Shown: positions 8,627 to 16,580 of the stretch, piece after piece
Layout of the letters: the number at the start of each line of letters is the position of its first letter
Position numbering within the stretch: the first letter of the stretch is position 1
From: CALKZN01 sp050633785
GTDB taxonomy: Bacteria > Pseudomonadota > Gammaproteobacteria > Arenicellales > Arenicellaceae
NCBI GenBank assembly: GCA_050633785.1
Contig: JBOEHE010000045.1
Location: 62,001-126,000, forward strand
DNA length: 64,000 bases
Direction of reading: 5' to 3'
The notes under the pieces: generated by a model
Told to the model about the DNA's origin: nothing
Databases searched by the model: none
Seen by the model: only the letters and a program-made list of their open reading frames with translations
Program-made: the position numbers and the translations under genes

Positions 8627-8971
8627 TCATAAACAGTTTTTAGGCTTTGGCAAACCAGCCAGGCGACTGCCCTGTTTAGCAGGGCCTGCCGGAAAAAGTT
8701 GATGCAGAAAACGGCTATTGGCCTGTTCTGAACCAAATGCCTTAGCCATCACTTTAACCATAATTCTCATTGGAGGCGCTATATCATAGTCTTCATAATA
8801 TTCTCGCAAATAATGCATTAGTTCCCAGTGTTCTGCCGATAGTTCAAGGCCTTCTCTACGCGCCATTTCTTCAGCCAAATCAGCACTCCATTGATACTGG
8901 TTGAGCAAAAAACCTTCTTTGTCGACAGCTATTTTCTGTCCCTGCCATTCGATTTCGGCATGTTCGGTCAT
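8627..8971 (-). CDS. tusE: Sulfur-relay protein TusE (DsrC family)
   Basis: A 114-residue TusE/DsrC protein. The C-terminal arm GLPKPKNCL carries the conserved penultimate Cys (residue 113). The second Cys that DsrC has about ten residues earlier is absent (the region reads KQGSRLAG), so this is the tRNA-thiolation form and not a dissimilatory sulfite reductase partner. TusE accepts persulfide sulfur from TusD and passes it to MnmA for 2-thiouridine in tRNA. Its ATG overlaps the tusB stop by four bases (ATGA), indicating coupled translation. Confidence 0.9.
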   Translation of the reverse strand: MTEHAEIEWQGQKIAVDKEGFLLNQYQWSADLAEEMARREGLELSAEHWELMHYLREYYEDYDIAPPMRIMVKVMAKAFGSEQANSRFLHQLFPAGPAKQGSRLAGLPKPKNCL

Positions 8972-9273
8972 AATGATTGCACCTTAGGGTTATCCGCCAC
9001 CAAGCCAACAAAGCCTGCATAATCAACTAAGTTGAACACAGTTTTACAACGTTGATCCAGATCAAGGTTATTCTTACTGCAGTCTTCCTGTAATACATAA
9101 AGTTTGATCCCTCGGTCAGCCCATTGCAACAATTCAGAAATACTCGGGTGATTGGGAACAAGCATCATCACAGCTTGTTCATATAATATTAAATGATCAT
9201 CTGTTGAGAGCATGGCATCAAGCAATTGCCAGGATTCTCGGTTCATCACAGAATAGTTCAGCAAGTGCAGCAT
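8968..9273 (-). CDS. tusB: Sulfur-relay protein TusB (DsrH family)
   Basis: A 101-residue TusB/DsrH protein with the typical start MLHLLNYS and the C-terminal run VDYAGFVGLVADNPKVQSL. TusB is the non-catalytic small subunit of the TusBCD heterohexamer, and no cysteine sits at a family catalytic position. It lies between tusC and tusE, sharing TAATG with tusC and ATGA with tusE. The gene order D-C-B-E matches other gammaproteobacteria. Confidence 0.88.
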   Translation of the reverse strand: MLHLLNYSVMNRESWQLLDAMLSTDDHLILYEQAVMMLVPNHPSISELLQWADRGIKLYVLQEDCSKNNLDLDQRCKTVFNLVDYAGFVGLVADNPKVQSL

Positions 9274-9653
9274 TAGAAATGAAATACCTTGTCAGCAAGT
9301 TGTAATAAACTACGCAAAGCGTTGGTGTCAATTACTTCAGCAGCAACCCCCAGCTCAGTGCTTTTTAATTGACGTTCACACAATGATGTTTGCAACACAA
9401 ATAAATCGTCAAGTTCAAAATCGGGTAAGGCTTTAAAGGTTTTGATATAACTGGGTGGTTTGCTCTCTGGAAACGCTGCCGCAAAACTATCCGGTTTGGT
9501 GAGATGCCAAACCCCATCACCTACAAATAACACCTGCAATTCAAGTTCAAAAGAAGCTGCAACCAACAATAAGTCGAGCGCCTCCTCAGTCAGACCACCT
9601 TCGACAGGGGTTTGATGGAAAATAAAGAGCCAACGGGTGTTCACATCAAACAC
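9273..9653 (-). CDS. tusC: Sulfur-relay protein TusC (DsrF family)
   Basis: A 126-residue DsrE/F-like protein. The core alternation of strands and helices (WLFIFHQTP, LLLVAASFELELQVLFVGDGVWHL, FVLQTSLCERQL) is typical of TusC. It forms the TusBCD complex with its neighbours and does not carry the transferring Cys. Two bases separate the tusD stop from this ATG, and its own stop overlaps the tusB start. Confidence 0.88.
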   Translation of the reverse strand: MFDVNTRWLFIFHQTPVEGGLTEEALDLLLVAASFELELQVLFVGDGVWHLTKPDSFAAAFPESKPPSYIKTFKALPDFELDDLFVLQTSLCERQLKSTELGVAAEVIDTNALRSLLQLADKVFHF

Positions 9654-9655
9654 TC

Positions 9656-10003
9656 TCAGCGAAAAGTAACGGTTCGATCAACTGCAATCGCAACATCAAC
9701 CAACTGCCCCAAACCTCGAGCCTGGAACCCTTCGGCCATATTTGACTGCACCAACTCACGTTTATCGGCAGCAGAAACACATAAATCCAACTCGATATCG
9801 TTGTTTTTTGCCAGCTGCGACCATTGTCGTGTCAATACATCACCTTCAGTTTCACCAGATACTGCTTGCCAACACGCATCATGCATAAAAAAGACTTGCT
9901 TGATCACGTGGCCCTGCTTTACAGCAGCCAGACAAAACAGCAAAGCACTGCGACTGGCTTGTGCATATTTCGGATGTCCCATGACGACAACGGATAACTG
10001 CAT
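9656..10003 (-). CDS. tusD: Sulfur-relay protein TusD (DsrE family)
   Basis: A 115-residue DsrE-fold protein with the catalytic Cys at residue 75 in DLCVSAADKR. This Cys takes persulfide sulfur from TusA and hands it to TusE. The N-terminal strand LSVVVMGHPKYAQASRSAL and the C-terminal ARGLGQLVD run are family features. The ATG shares one base with the ycgL stop, so it is coupled to that gene. Confidence 0.9.
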   Translation of the reverse strand: MQLSVVVMGHPKYAQASRSALLFCLAAVKQGHVIKQVFFMHDACWQAVSGETEGDVLTRQWSQLAKNNDIELDLCVSAADKRELVQSNMAEGFQARGLGQLVDVAIAVDRTVTFR

Positions 10004-10257
10004 TATTGATCGAATGGGTGAGGCTGATCCAGCTGCGGCATCTGTAAGTAAAACTGGTCAGTTTTTATGGCCGAAATAACTGTTTCAGCATCTGCATTAG
10101 CCAGTTTTGTATCAACCTGCAGGTCCAATTCCATAACAGGCAATAAGTCACCTAACAAATTAGTCAAAGCCTGTGGCAACTCCAATGTTTCAAGCTTCTC
10201 TGGCAAGTATAAATAGTGATCAGCTTTACGATCAGACTTATAGATATAACAATTCAT
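10003..10257 (-). CDS. ycgL: YcgL-domain protein inserted in the tus operon
   Basis: An 84-residue protein with the YcgL signature: CYIYKSDRK at the start, HYLYLPEKLE, LDLQVDTKLANAD and the end FYLQMPQ. The start is the ATG at 10257, with GAGG upstream; the frame also reaches a TTG at 10263. No reaction is established for the family. Its place between tusA and tusD, with a one-base overlap with tusD, puts it in the same transcript as the thiouridine sulfur relay, which is a functional hint rather than proof. Confidence 0.85.
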   Translation of the reverse strand: MNCYIYKSDRKADHYLYLPEKLETLELPQALTNLLGDLLPVMELDLQVDTKLANADAETVISAIKTDQFYLQMPQLDQPHPFDQ

Positions 10258-10269
10258 TAACAACAGACC

Positions 10270-10542
10270 TCAGCCTTTCTGGATATAAAAATGAAATTCC
10301 CGTTCATAAAATTCAACTGGGCATTCCTCTTCACTGAAAGATAACAATTGGTGTGGCGTATGTTTCAGCATAGCAACAAAATCATCATGAGAACTTGGAT
10401 CAGTCGCTATTACAAGAACAATTTGTCCGGCCTCAAGTTTTGCCAGAGCCCTTTTAGCCCGCAGCATCGGCAATGGGCAACGCCCACCTCGTACATCTTC
10501 CTGCACCTGCTCCAGCCCATAGTAAGACTTCTTATCATTCAT
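10270..10542 (-). CDS. tusA: Sulfur carrier protein TusA
   Basis: A 90-residue TusA-fold protein with the CPxP motif RCPLPMLRAKRAL; the sulfur-carrying Cys is residue 22. TusA takes sulfur from the IscS desulfurase and passes it to TusD. The start is the ATG at 10542, with GGAGA eight bases upstream; the frame runs further to 10590 without family support. It is the first gene of a tight minus-strand operon tusA-ycgL-tusDCBE-moeB. In E. coli tusA is unlinked to tusDCB, so this grouping is more compact than the textbook case. Confidence 0.88.
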   Translation of the reverse strand: MNDKKSYYGLEQVQEDVRGGRCPLPMLRAKRALAKLEAGQIVLVIATDPSSHDDFVAMLKHTPHQLLSFSEEECPVEFYEREFHFYIQKG

Positions 10543-10821
10543 TGTTTCAATCTCCAAGCGATACTGCAGCGGCAATGTCACAGTTCTCACACTACATTTA
10601 TATAATACAGCTTATCAATACCATTAAAAAAGCAAAGAACAAGAAGTTCACTTGCTCATGGTCGCATAAGTTTACCCCGTATTCTAAGGTAAATAGGTCC
10701 ATAGAAAAACGGATAAACGCATTATAGTCACGCTTTTATCCATTGCCGCATATCCAACAAGTTAACAATCGGTCACCACTGTTGAGTGGTATTCACAGCG
10801 CAAAACGCTTACTCTTACACC

Positions 10822-12327
10822 ATGAAACCTGTTTATATTTCAAAATCAGTAGCAAAGTTGACAGCAAAACTCATAACACCGTGCCTGACTGCGCTGCTGG
10901 TCATAGCAACGGGCAACATTCAAGCTCGTGACGCTATTGATAGCCTTCCCAACCTTGGCTCTAGCTCGGTACAATATCTATCACATAAACAAGCCGAACA
11001 ATTAGGGCAGGCCTTTATTCGTCAAGCACGAAGCCAACTCAAATTTATTGATGACCCTATACTGCTGGAATATCTAAACCGAGTTGGCAATCGATTGGTG
11101 AGATTCAGTGATAACCCGGAAAACGGGCCAACACGATATTCATTCTATCTGATCGACAATCCAAAGATTAATGCGTTTGCCGTACCTGGCGGCCATATTG
11201 CGATTCATACTGGTTTAATTCTTAATGCCGAAAGTGAAGCAGAACTAGCTGCGGTTCTAGCTCACGAAATAGCCCACATTACCCAAAACCACACTGCCAG
11301 AAACATTGAAAACAATCGTTTTGATAATGTAATTGCATTGGCTTCTGTGTTGGTTGCAGCCGCTGCCGGGAGTGCAGAAGCAGCCCAGGCATCGCTGCTG
11401 GCCAGCAACGCCAGCATACTTGAACGTCGACTTGCCTATGGCCGCAATTTCGAACGTGAGGCAGATGCTAATGGCATACGAACACTCAGCAAAGCCGGTT
11501 ATAACACAACAGCAATGGTCAGCTTTTTCCAGAAACTGCTGAACAGTTCCCGTTTGAATAGCAACAATGCTCCTGAGTTTTTATTAACCCATCCGCTGAC
11601 CATTTCACGAATTTCAGAAGCAGAACAAAGAGCCAAATCCTACCCAATTGTGGCTAATCCGCCTGACACCGATTTTTTAAACATCAAAGCTAGAATCACT
11701 GCCAGCTTCGGGGACAATTATAAACGGCATAGAAAATTGCTGGCCCAGCAACTAGCCAGTAAAACAAGCACAGAAAAAAATGCGGCAGCTGCGCAATACT
11801 ATCAATATGGTCTGACACTAGCGCGAGCAAACCAATATGAGAACTCCATTAATGCTTTGGAAACAGCCATTAATCTTGAGCCCGAGACATTGCAATATAG
11901 AATTGCTTTGGCGGATGTAGAGCTGGAATCAGGCAACTCTTTTACTGGCCTTAATCGTTTGAGACGCCTCTATGACAGCCATCACAAACAAAATGAATAT
12001 ATCGGCCTATATTATGCCAATGCTTTGATTCTTACCCGTAACAGCCTGGATGCTATTCCGATTCTGCGTGAAGCCATCCGCCGGACTCCCAATGACCCCA
12101 GCGCCCACATCATGTTATCTCGGGCTTATGGTGAAACAGACCAACTATTCAACTCCTATGTTGCCCGAGCTGAATACCATTATTTACGAGGTAGTTTCGA
12201 ATTCTCCATAAAACAATTGGACAATGCGATTGCACTCGCCCCCAATCAAGTACAAAAATCCATTTTACAAAGTAAGCGAGGAAAAATTCAGACAGAGCTG
12301 GATGAACTAAAAAAAGCTCTCAGGTAA
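10822..12327 (+). CDS. bepA: Periplasmic M48 metalloprotease/chaperone BepA with TPR repeats
   Basis: A 501-residue exported protein. A hydrophobic signal (residues about 15-35) ends near IQARDA. The zinc site HEIAH is at residues 148-152, and the third ligand Glu lies in EREAD near 213. A C-terminal TPR region (from about 330, YYQYGLTLARANQYENS) makes up the rest. BepA degrades misfolded outer-membrane proteins such as LptD and helps their assembly. The start at 10822 was chosen for the signal; a GTG at 10786 would add twelve residues. Neither has a strong ribosome-binding site. Confidence 0.88.
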   Translation: MKPVYISKSVAKLTAKLITPCLTALLVIATGNIQARDAIDSLPNLGSSSVQYLSHKQAEQLGQAFIRQARSQLKFIDDPILLEYLNRVGNRLVRFSDNPENGPTRYSFYLIDNPKINAFAVPGGHIAIHTGLILNAESEAELAAVLAHEIAHITQNHTARNIENNRFDNVIALASVLVAAAAGSAEAAQASLLASNASILERRLAYGRNFEREADANGIRTLSKAGYNTTAMVSFFQKLLNSSRLNSNNAPEFLLTHPLTISRISEAEQRAKSYPIVANPPDTDFLNIKARITASFGDNYKRHRKLLAQQLASKTSTEKNAAAAQYYQYGLTLARANQYENSINALETAINLEPETLQYRIALADVELESGNSFTGLNRLRRLYDSHHKQNEYIGLYYANALILTRNSLDAIPILREAIRRTPNDPSAHIMLSRAYGETDQLFNSYVARAEYHYLRGSFEFSIKQLDNAIALAPNQVQKSILQSKRGKIQTELDELKKALR

Positions 12328-12404
12328 GAACGACCTGAGAAAACATCAACCATACCTGATCACCACCTCTAAGCGATTCCCCAAGTAACAAAAAGTAAGC
12401 ACTA

Positions 12405-12436
12405 AAAAAGCCAGCTGCGTAAGCAACTGGCTTTTT
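12405..12436. terminator. Bidirectional intrinsic terminator between bepA and gap
   Basis: Arms 12405-12418 and 12423-12436 pair over 14 bases with one mismatch around a GTAA loop, flanked by A and T runs. It lies between the convergent bepA (+) and gap (-) genes and can stop transcripts on both strands. Confidence 0.88.
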
Positions 12437-12498
12437 ATCTTTTTCCTATGGGAGAGCGATGATTTTCTCAACGCCCCCAAAAATACTATAAGATACTA

Positions 12499-13950
12499 TC
12501 AGACAGGGTATTTGGTAAAATTCAAACCAACAAAGTCCTGCATCAAACGTACGACCTGATTGCTATACCCAGCTTCATTGTCATACCAAACGTAGAGAAC
12601 AACACGTTTCCCATCAACAATAATCGCTTCACCATCAACCACTCCAGCTTGTGAAGACCCAACCAAATCACTGGAAACCACCTCAGTCGACCAGGTATAT
12701 CCAACTTGATCACGCAAAGGTGAATCATAAGAGATGTCACGGAACATGTTCTGCAACTCATCTTTGGTCGTTTCTTTTTCCAGGTTTAAATTCATGACAG
12801 CCATTGAAACGTTCGGTGTTGGCACGCGGATCGCATTACCAGTCAATTTTCCCGCCAGTTCTGGCAAGGCCTTAGTCACCGCTTTTGCAGCACCGGTTGA
12901 AGTCAACACCATATTCAAAGGAGCACTGCGACCTCGGCGTTCCTTTTTATGATAGTTATCAATCAGGTTCTGGTCATTGGTGTATGAGTGAATAGTTTCA
13001 ACATGGCCATTCTCAATGCCAAAGTTGTCGTTCATCACTTTTAATACTGGAACAATAGCATTGGTAGTACATGACGCTGCACAGATAATTTTATCATCAT
13101 CTGCCATATCAGAATCATTCACCCCATAAACAATATTTTTGATATCGCCTTTCGCTGGAGCCGTCAATAACACACGAGCAACACCTGTCGATTTCAAGTG
13201 CATACCCAAGCCATCTTCGTCAGTCCAGATACCCGTATTATCCACTACCAGAGCATCACGAATGCCGTATTCAGTATAGTCAATGCTGTCAGGAGAATTA
13301 GCATAGATAAATTGGATATAAGTGCCATTAGCAATGATAGCTCGGTTTTCACGATCGACTCGAATAGAACCATCGAATTCACCATGAATAGAATCTAATC
13401 GCAGTAAACTGGCGCGCTTAAGCAAGTCCTGCTCAATATCGCCTTTGGCACGAACAACAACGCCGCGTAAACGCATCTTACTGCCTGAACCAGTTCGGTC
13501 GATCAACAAACGAGCCAGAATTCGACCAATACGGCCAAAACCATAGAGCACAATATCTCTGGAATCCTGAGTTGGGAAAGGTTCATCACCTATACTTCCC
13601 ACCATCTGGTCATTCAAATATCCTTCCATCGAACTATTAGAATGATTGGTAATATAATCATGGCACAATGCACCCAGATCAACCCGACATGGGCTTAAAT
13701 GCATTTTCGCTATGGCTTCAAGCATTTTGCAGCTTTGCTCCATATCCAGCTCTACACCATTGAGCAAACGCCCAAAGCGATGCGCTTTGATGATGTCAAT
13801 AGTTGATGATGTCATCAATTTACGGCCAAAGACTTTCAGTACAACCCCTTGTTTGCGGTATAACAACCCCACCAGAGGGATCATTTTTTCCGCCAGAGTC
13901 TGTAACTCATTCCAATCTTCTAGATGCTTTTGGCTAACTTCACGAACCAT
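12499..13950 (-). CDS. gap: Glyceraldehyde-3-phosphate dehydrogenase, long form
   Basis: A 483-residue protein: an N-terminal extension of about 130 residues, then a complete GAPDH. The NAD fold begins at VLYGFGRIGRI; the catalytic Cys is residue 294 in AASCTTNAI; the HSYTNDQ and WYDNEAGYSNQ motifs follow. Most bacterial GAPDHs are about 330 residues. The long form with this helical N-terminal region is known in pseudomonads and other marine Gammaproteobacteria, where one paralogue is thought to act in gluconeogenesis. GAGG lies five bases before the ATG. No other glycolytic gene is adjacent. Confidence 0.9.
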   Translation of the reverse strand: MVREVSQKHLEDWNELQTLAEKMIPLVGLLYRKQGVVLKVFGRKLMTSSTIDIIKAHRFGRLLNGVELDMEQSCKMLEAIAKMHLSPCRVDLGALCHDYITNHSNSSMEGYLNDQMVGSIGDEPFPTQDSRDIVLYGFGRIGRILARLLIDRTGSGSKMRLRGVVVRAKGDIEQDLLKRASLLRLDSIHGEFDGSIRVDRENRAIIANGTYIQFIYANSPDSIDYTEYGIRDALVVDNTGIWTDEDGLGMHLKSTGVARVLLTAPAKGDIKNIVYGVNDSDMADDDKIICAASCTTNAIVPVLKVMNDNFGIENGHVETIHSYTNDQNLIDNYHKKERRGRSAPLNMVLTSTGAAKAVTKALPELAGKLTGNAIRVPTPNVSMAVMNLNLEKETTKDELQNMFRDISYDSPLRDQVGYTWSTEVVSSDLVGSSQAGVVDGEAIIVDGKRVVLYVWYDNEAGYSNQVVRLMQDFVGLNFTKYPV

Positions 13951-14102
13951 TTTTACCTCGCTTTACTATGACTTAGTCAGGATCTGTTGGTGTTTTATTC
14001 TTGTCTGAAAACAGGACTAAAACAAAACGTCAGCAGACCCAAACAAATTTGCCGCGAATGGTAACAAATTTAGGGTCAATTGGCACTTGGTTTTTCAGCA
14101 AC

Positions 14103-14543
14103 TTAGTTAATGGGCTCAACCAATAGTATCGTACCTTCGGCACCAACCACTTTCACTTTGCTGCCAACCGGCGCATCTGCCCCTGAAACCTTCCATTGAG
14201 AGTCATCAACTACCACTTTACCTACGCCATTATCAATAGCTTCCACCAGACTGAAGGTGCGCCCCACATACTGTTGGGTTCGGCGATTAAGGTTTGGTTG
14301 ATCAGTGGGTTTATCATTGCCAGGACTCCATTTTCTCCAGGCAAAAATGGAGGCAACACAAAACAACGCAAACAAGACCAACTGCCATTGCCAGACCATA
14401 TCCGGAAAGGCCAGTGCTACCAGAGTTGATACCCCTGCAGCAATCGCCAGCCAAAGCATGAAGGCACCAGGAAAAAACAGTTCAAATATCAGCAATACAA
14501 CCGCAAAAATCAACCAATGCCAGAAACTCAGTTCAGCCAACAT
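14103..14543 (-). CDS. NfeD-like membrane protein, partner of QmcA
   Basis: A 146-residue protein with three or more hydrophobic segments in the first 75 residues (HWLIFAVVLLIFELFFPGAFML, WLAIAAGVSTLVALAF, LVLFALFCVASIF) and a soluble OB-fold-like C-terminal domain (about 85-146, YVGRTFSLVEAI to AEGTILLVEPI). This is the short NfeD (YbbK) type. NfeD proteins are paired with SPFH proteins, and here the ATG shares one base with the stop of the SPFH gene. Confidence 0.85.
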   Translation of the reverse strand: MLAELSFWHWLIFAVVLLIFELFFPGAFMLWLAIAAGVSTLVALAFPDMVWQWQLVLFALFCVASIFAWRKWSPGNDKPTDQPNLNRRTQQYVGRTFSLVEAIDNGVGKVVVDDSQWKVSGADAPVGSKVKVVGAEGTILLVEPIN

Positions 14544-15466
14544 TATTTATCCTCGCGTGGCACAAAAGCTTCCTTGGCCAACTCGGCAATACCACCAATA
14601 GAGCCGATAACACTGGTAGCTTCCATTGGCATGAAAATCACTTTCTGATTGTCCGCCGAGCCGATAGTAGACAGAGCCTCAACGTATTTCTGTGCAACAA
14701 AATAGTTGATCGCCTGCACATCGCCTTTGGCTATAGCCTGGGACACCATATGAGTGGCTTTTGCTTCTGCCTCTGCGGCACGTTCACGAGCTTCAGCATC
14801 TCGGAAGGCAGCTTCTTTGCGTGCTTCAGCCTCAAGAATCACTGCCTGTTTTTCACCCTCAGCCCGCAGGATTTCAGACTGACGAACACCTTCAGACTCT
14901 AAAATACTAGCCCGCTTTTCACGTTCAGCTTTCATTTGTCGAGCCATGGATTCAACTAAGTCAGCCGGAGGCGCTATATCCTTAATTTCTATGCGAGTGA
15001 CTTTCACTCCCCAAGGCGTGGTTGCTTCATCAACCACCTGCAGCAAGGCTGAATTTATGGTATCGCGTTTTGACAATGATTCATCCAGATCCATAGAACC
15101 CAATACTGTCCGGATATTGGTCATCGTTAAATTTAAGATAGCTCGCTCTAACTGATTGACTTCATAAGATGCTTTAGCTGCATCGATCACCTGAAAAAAG
15201 ACGACTCCGTCTACGCGAACCACAGCATTGTCCCGAGTGATCACATCCTGTGATTCCACATCGAGCACTTGTTCCATCATATTCATTTTTTTACCGATGG
15301 TTTCAAAAAATGGAATTATCCATTTCAAACCAGGAGACAATGTCTTGGTGTATCGACCAAAACGTTCTACTGTGTACTCATACCCTTGCTTGACCCGCTG
15401 TGCTGATTTAATGACAATAAAAGCCGCCAACGCGACTATAACTATTGCAAATGTTGTCAATTCCAT
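14543..15466 (-). CDS. qmcA: SPFH/Band 7 membrane protein QmcA (stomatin-like)
   Basis: A 307-residue SPFH-domain protein. One N-terminal transmembrane segment (FAIVIVALAAFIVI) is followed by the SPFH core (VERFGRYTKTLSPGLKWIIPF; EIKDIAPPADLVESM) and an alanine/glutamate-rich coiled coil (about 170-235, with repeated EAEAR and EARE runs). Such proteins oligomerise into membrane microdomain cages and partner with NfeD. The two genes form a minus-strand operon with overlapping stop and start codons. Confidence 0.9.
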   Translation of the reverse strand: MELTTFAIVIVALAAFIVIKSAQRVKQGYEYTVERFGRYTKTLSPGLKWIIPFFETIGKKMNMMEQVLDVESQDVITRDNAVVRVDGVVFFQVIDAAKASYEVNQLERAILNLTMTNIRTVLGSMDLDESLSKRDTINSALLQVVDEATTPWGVKVTRIEIKDIAPPADLVESMARQMKAEREKRASILESEGVRQSEILRAEGEKQAVILEAEARKEAAFRDAEARERAAEAEAKATHMVSQAIAKGDVQAINYFVAQKYVEALSTIGSADNQKVIFMPMEATSVIGSIGGIAELAKEAFVPREDK

Positions 15467-15639
15467 GTCTCTTCCTCACTCACAGTTTCATTAGGAACTA
15501 ATATGCGGGTAAAAAGACCATTTTACAAGCCAAATCATCAATAGTGGCATCAGTAGTCAACCGGTCAGTGATACGGTAAAATACGTCGCTTGTGAAGCAA
15601 GGAACAATGAGCTGTTAGCTCTTACTATGGAAGAAGCAC

Positions 15640-16557
15640 ATGCCCTCATTCAATAGTTTTTCAAAATTCATGGGTCTACTGACCTGCGTTCTGTGGCTTG
15701 GTACTGCCTGTCTGATCGCCTATTTTTCATTGGAATTCATTATTGATTCACAGTCACTGGCGACAACAATAATCATTCTTTGCCTGGCTCTTGGCCTGAT
15801 ACTGTTGGCGGTATATCAAGCAAGAAAAGAGTTCCTTAATTTCAAATCACCACCAATTGCAAGTAAGCTGCCATTTTCCACAACACAGACACTCAACAAG
15901 GTCAGTAGAACAAGCGCACTGACTTCAGATGATTATTCCATGGCCGAAAAAACGTTAAAACTCTTATTAGAATATGGGTTAATCAGTTCGGCCCCAATCG
16001 CTCAAGCAAGCTTTTTCTGTCATCTGCAAAAAATGGGCTTTACCAGCCCCATCGACTTTAGCGATATTCTGGCAACACTGCATGAAATGGAATTTTTTGC
16101 TGATAGGCCAACGCTGGAACACTTGGCCTTATTTACCAATGGTGTTGAGCAGTTTGAAAACAGTTGCATCGAGATAGTATCCTGCCTCAAAAAAATTTCA
16201 GATGGAATACTGGCAATTGATATCGTCAATATCTCTTTGAGCGATATTGATGACCGCCCCACATCCTGGGACAAGACGGCAACAATGACATTCAAGCTGC
16301 ACCAGAAATCTTGTCAGTGGGAATTCATATTGCCTGGTAAATACCTTCCATCAGAACTTTTTGAGCACATGGGAAAACTTATGAACACATTGGATGATCG
16401 CTATATATTAGCGCAATGCAATGCATTTGATACCTGCATTATTTTCCTCGAAAGACAGCATCTGGATTCATTGAACTCAGCCATTGAAGCATTGAACCCA
16501 GGCAACAGAGAGATCGCTGCATTCAGCCCACTCTATAACGACGATCTGATTCCTTAA
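15640..16557 (+). CDS. Membrane-anchored protein of unknown function, 305 aa
   Basis: I do not recognise a family. Two hydrophobic helices lie at about residues 10-33 (MGLLTCVLWLGTACLIAYFS) and 42-60 (TIIILCLALGLILLAVY), followed by a soluble region of about 240 residues, presumably cytoplasmic. No catalytic motif is evident; the soluble part mixes helices and strands. An AGAAG-like site precedes the ATG. It is divergent from qmcA and convergent with the secreted 713-residue gene, so it appears to be monocistronic. Confidence 0.7.
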   Translation: MPSFNSFSKFMGLLTCVLWLGTACLIAYFSLEFIIDSQSLATTIIILCLALGLILLAVYQARKEFLNFKSPPIASKLPFSTTQTLNKVSRTSALTSDDYSMAEKTLKLLLEYGLISSAPIAQASFFCHLQKMGFTSPIDFSDILATLHEMEFFADRPTLEHLALFTNGVEQFENSCIEIVSCLKKISDGILAIDIVNISLSDIDDRPTSWDKTATMTFKLHQKSCQWEFILPGKYLPSELFEHMGKLMNTLDDRYILAQCNAFDTCIIFLERQHLDSLNSAIEALNPGNREIAAFSPLYNDDLIP

Positions 16558-16580
16558 CAGAAACCTCTAAAGAGCTGCGT

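Noticed and set aside
8627..10003. DsrEFH-DsrC dissimilatory sulfur oxidation
   Set aside because: TusE lacks the second DsrC cysteine and no dsrAB is present, so the tRNA thiolation relay is the better call.
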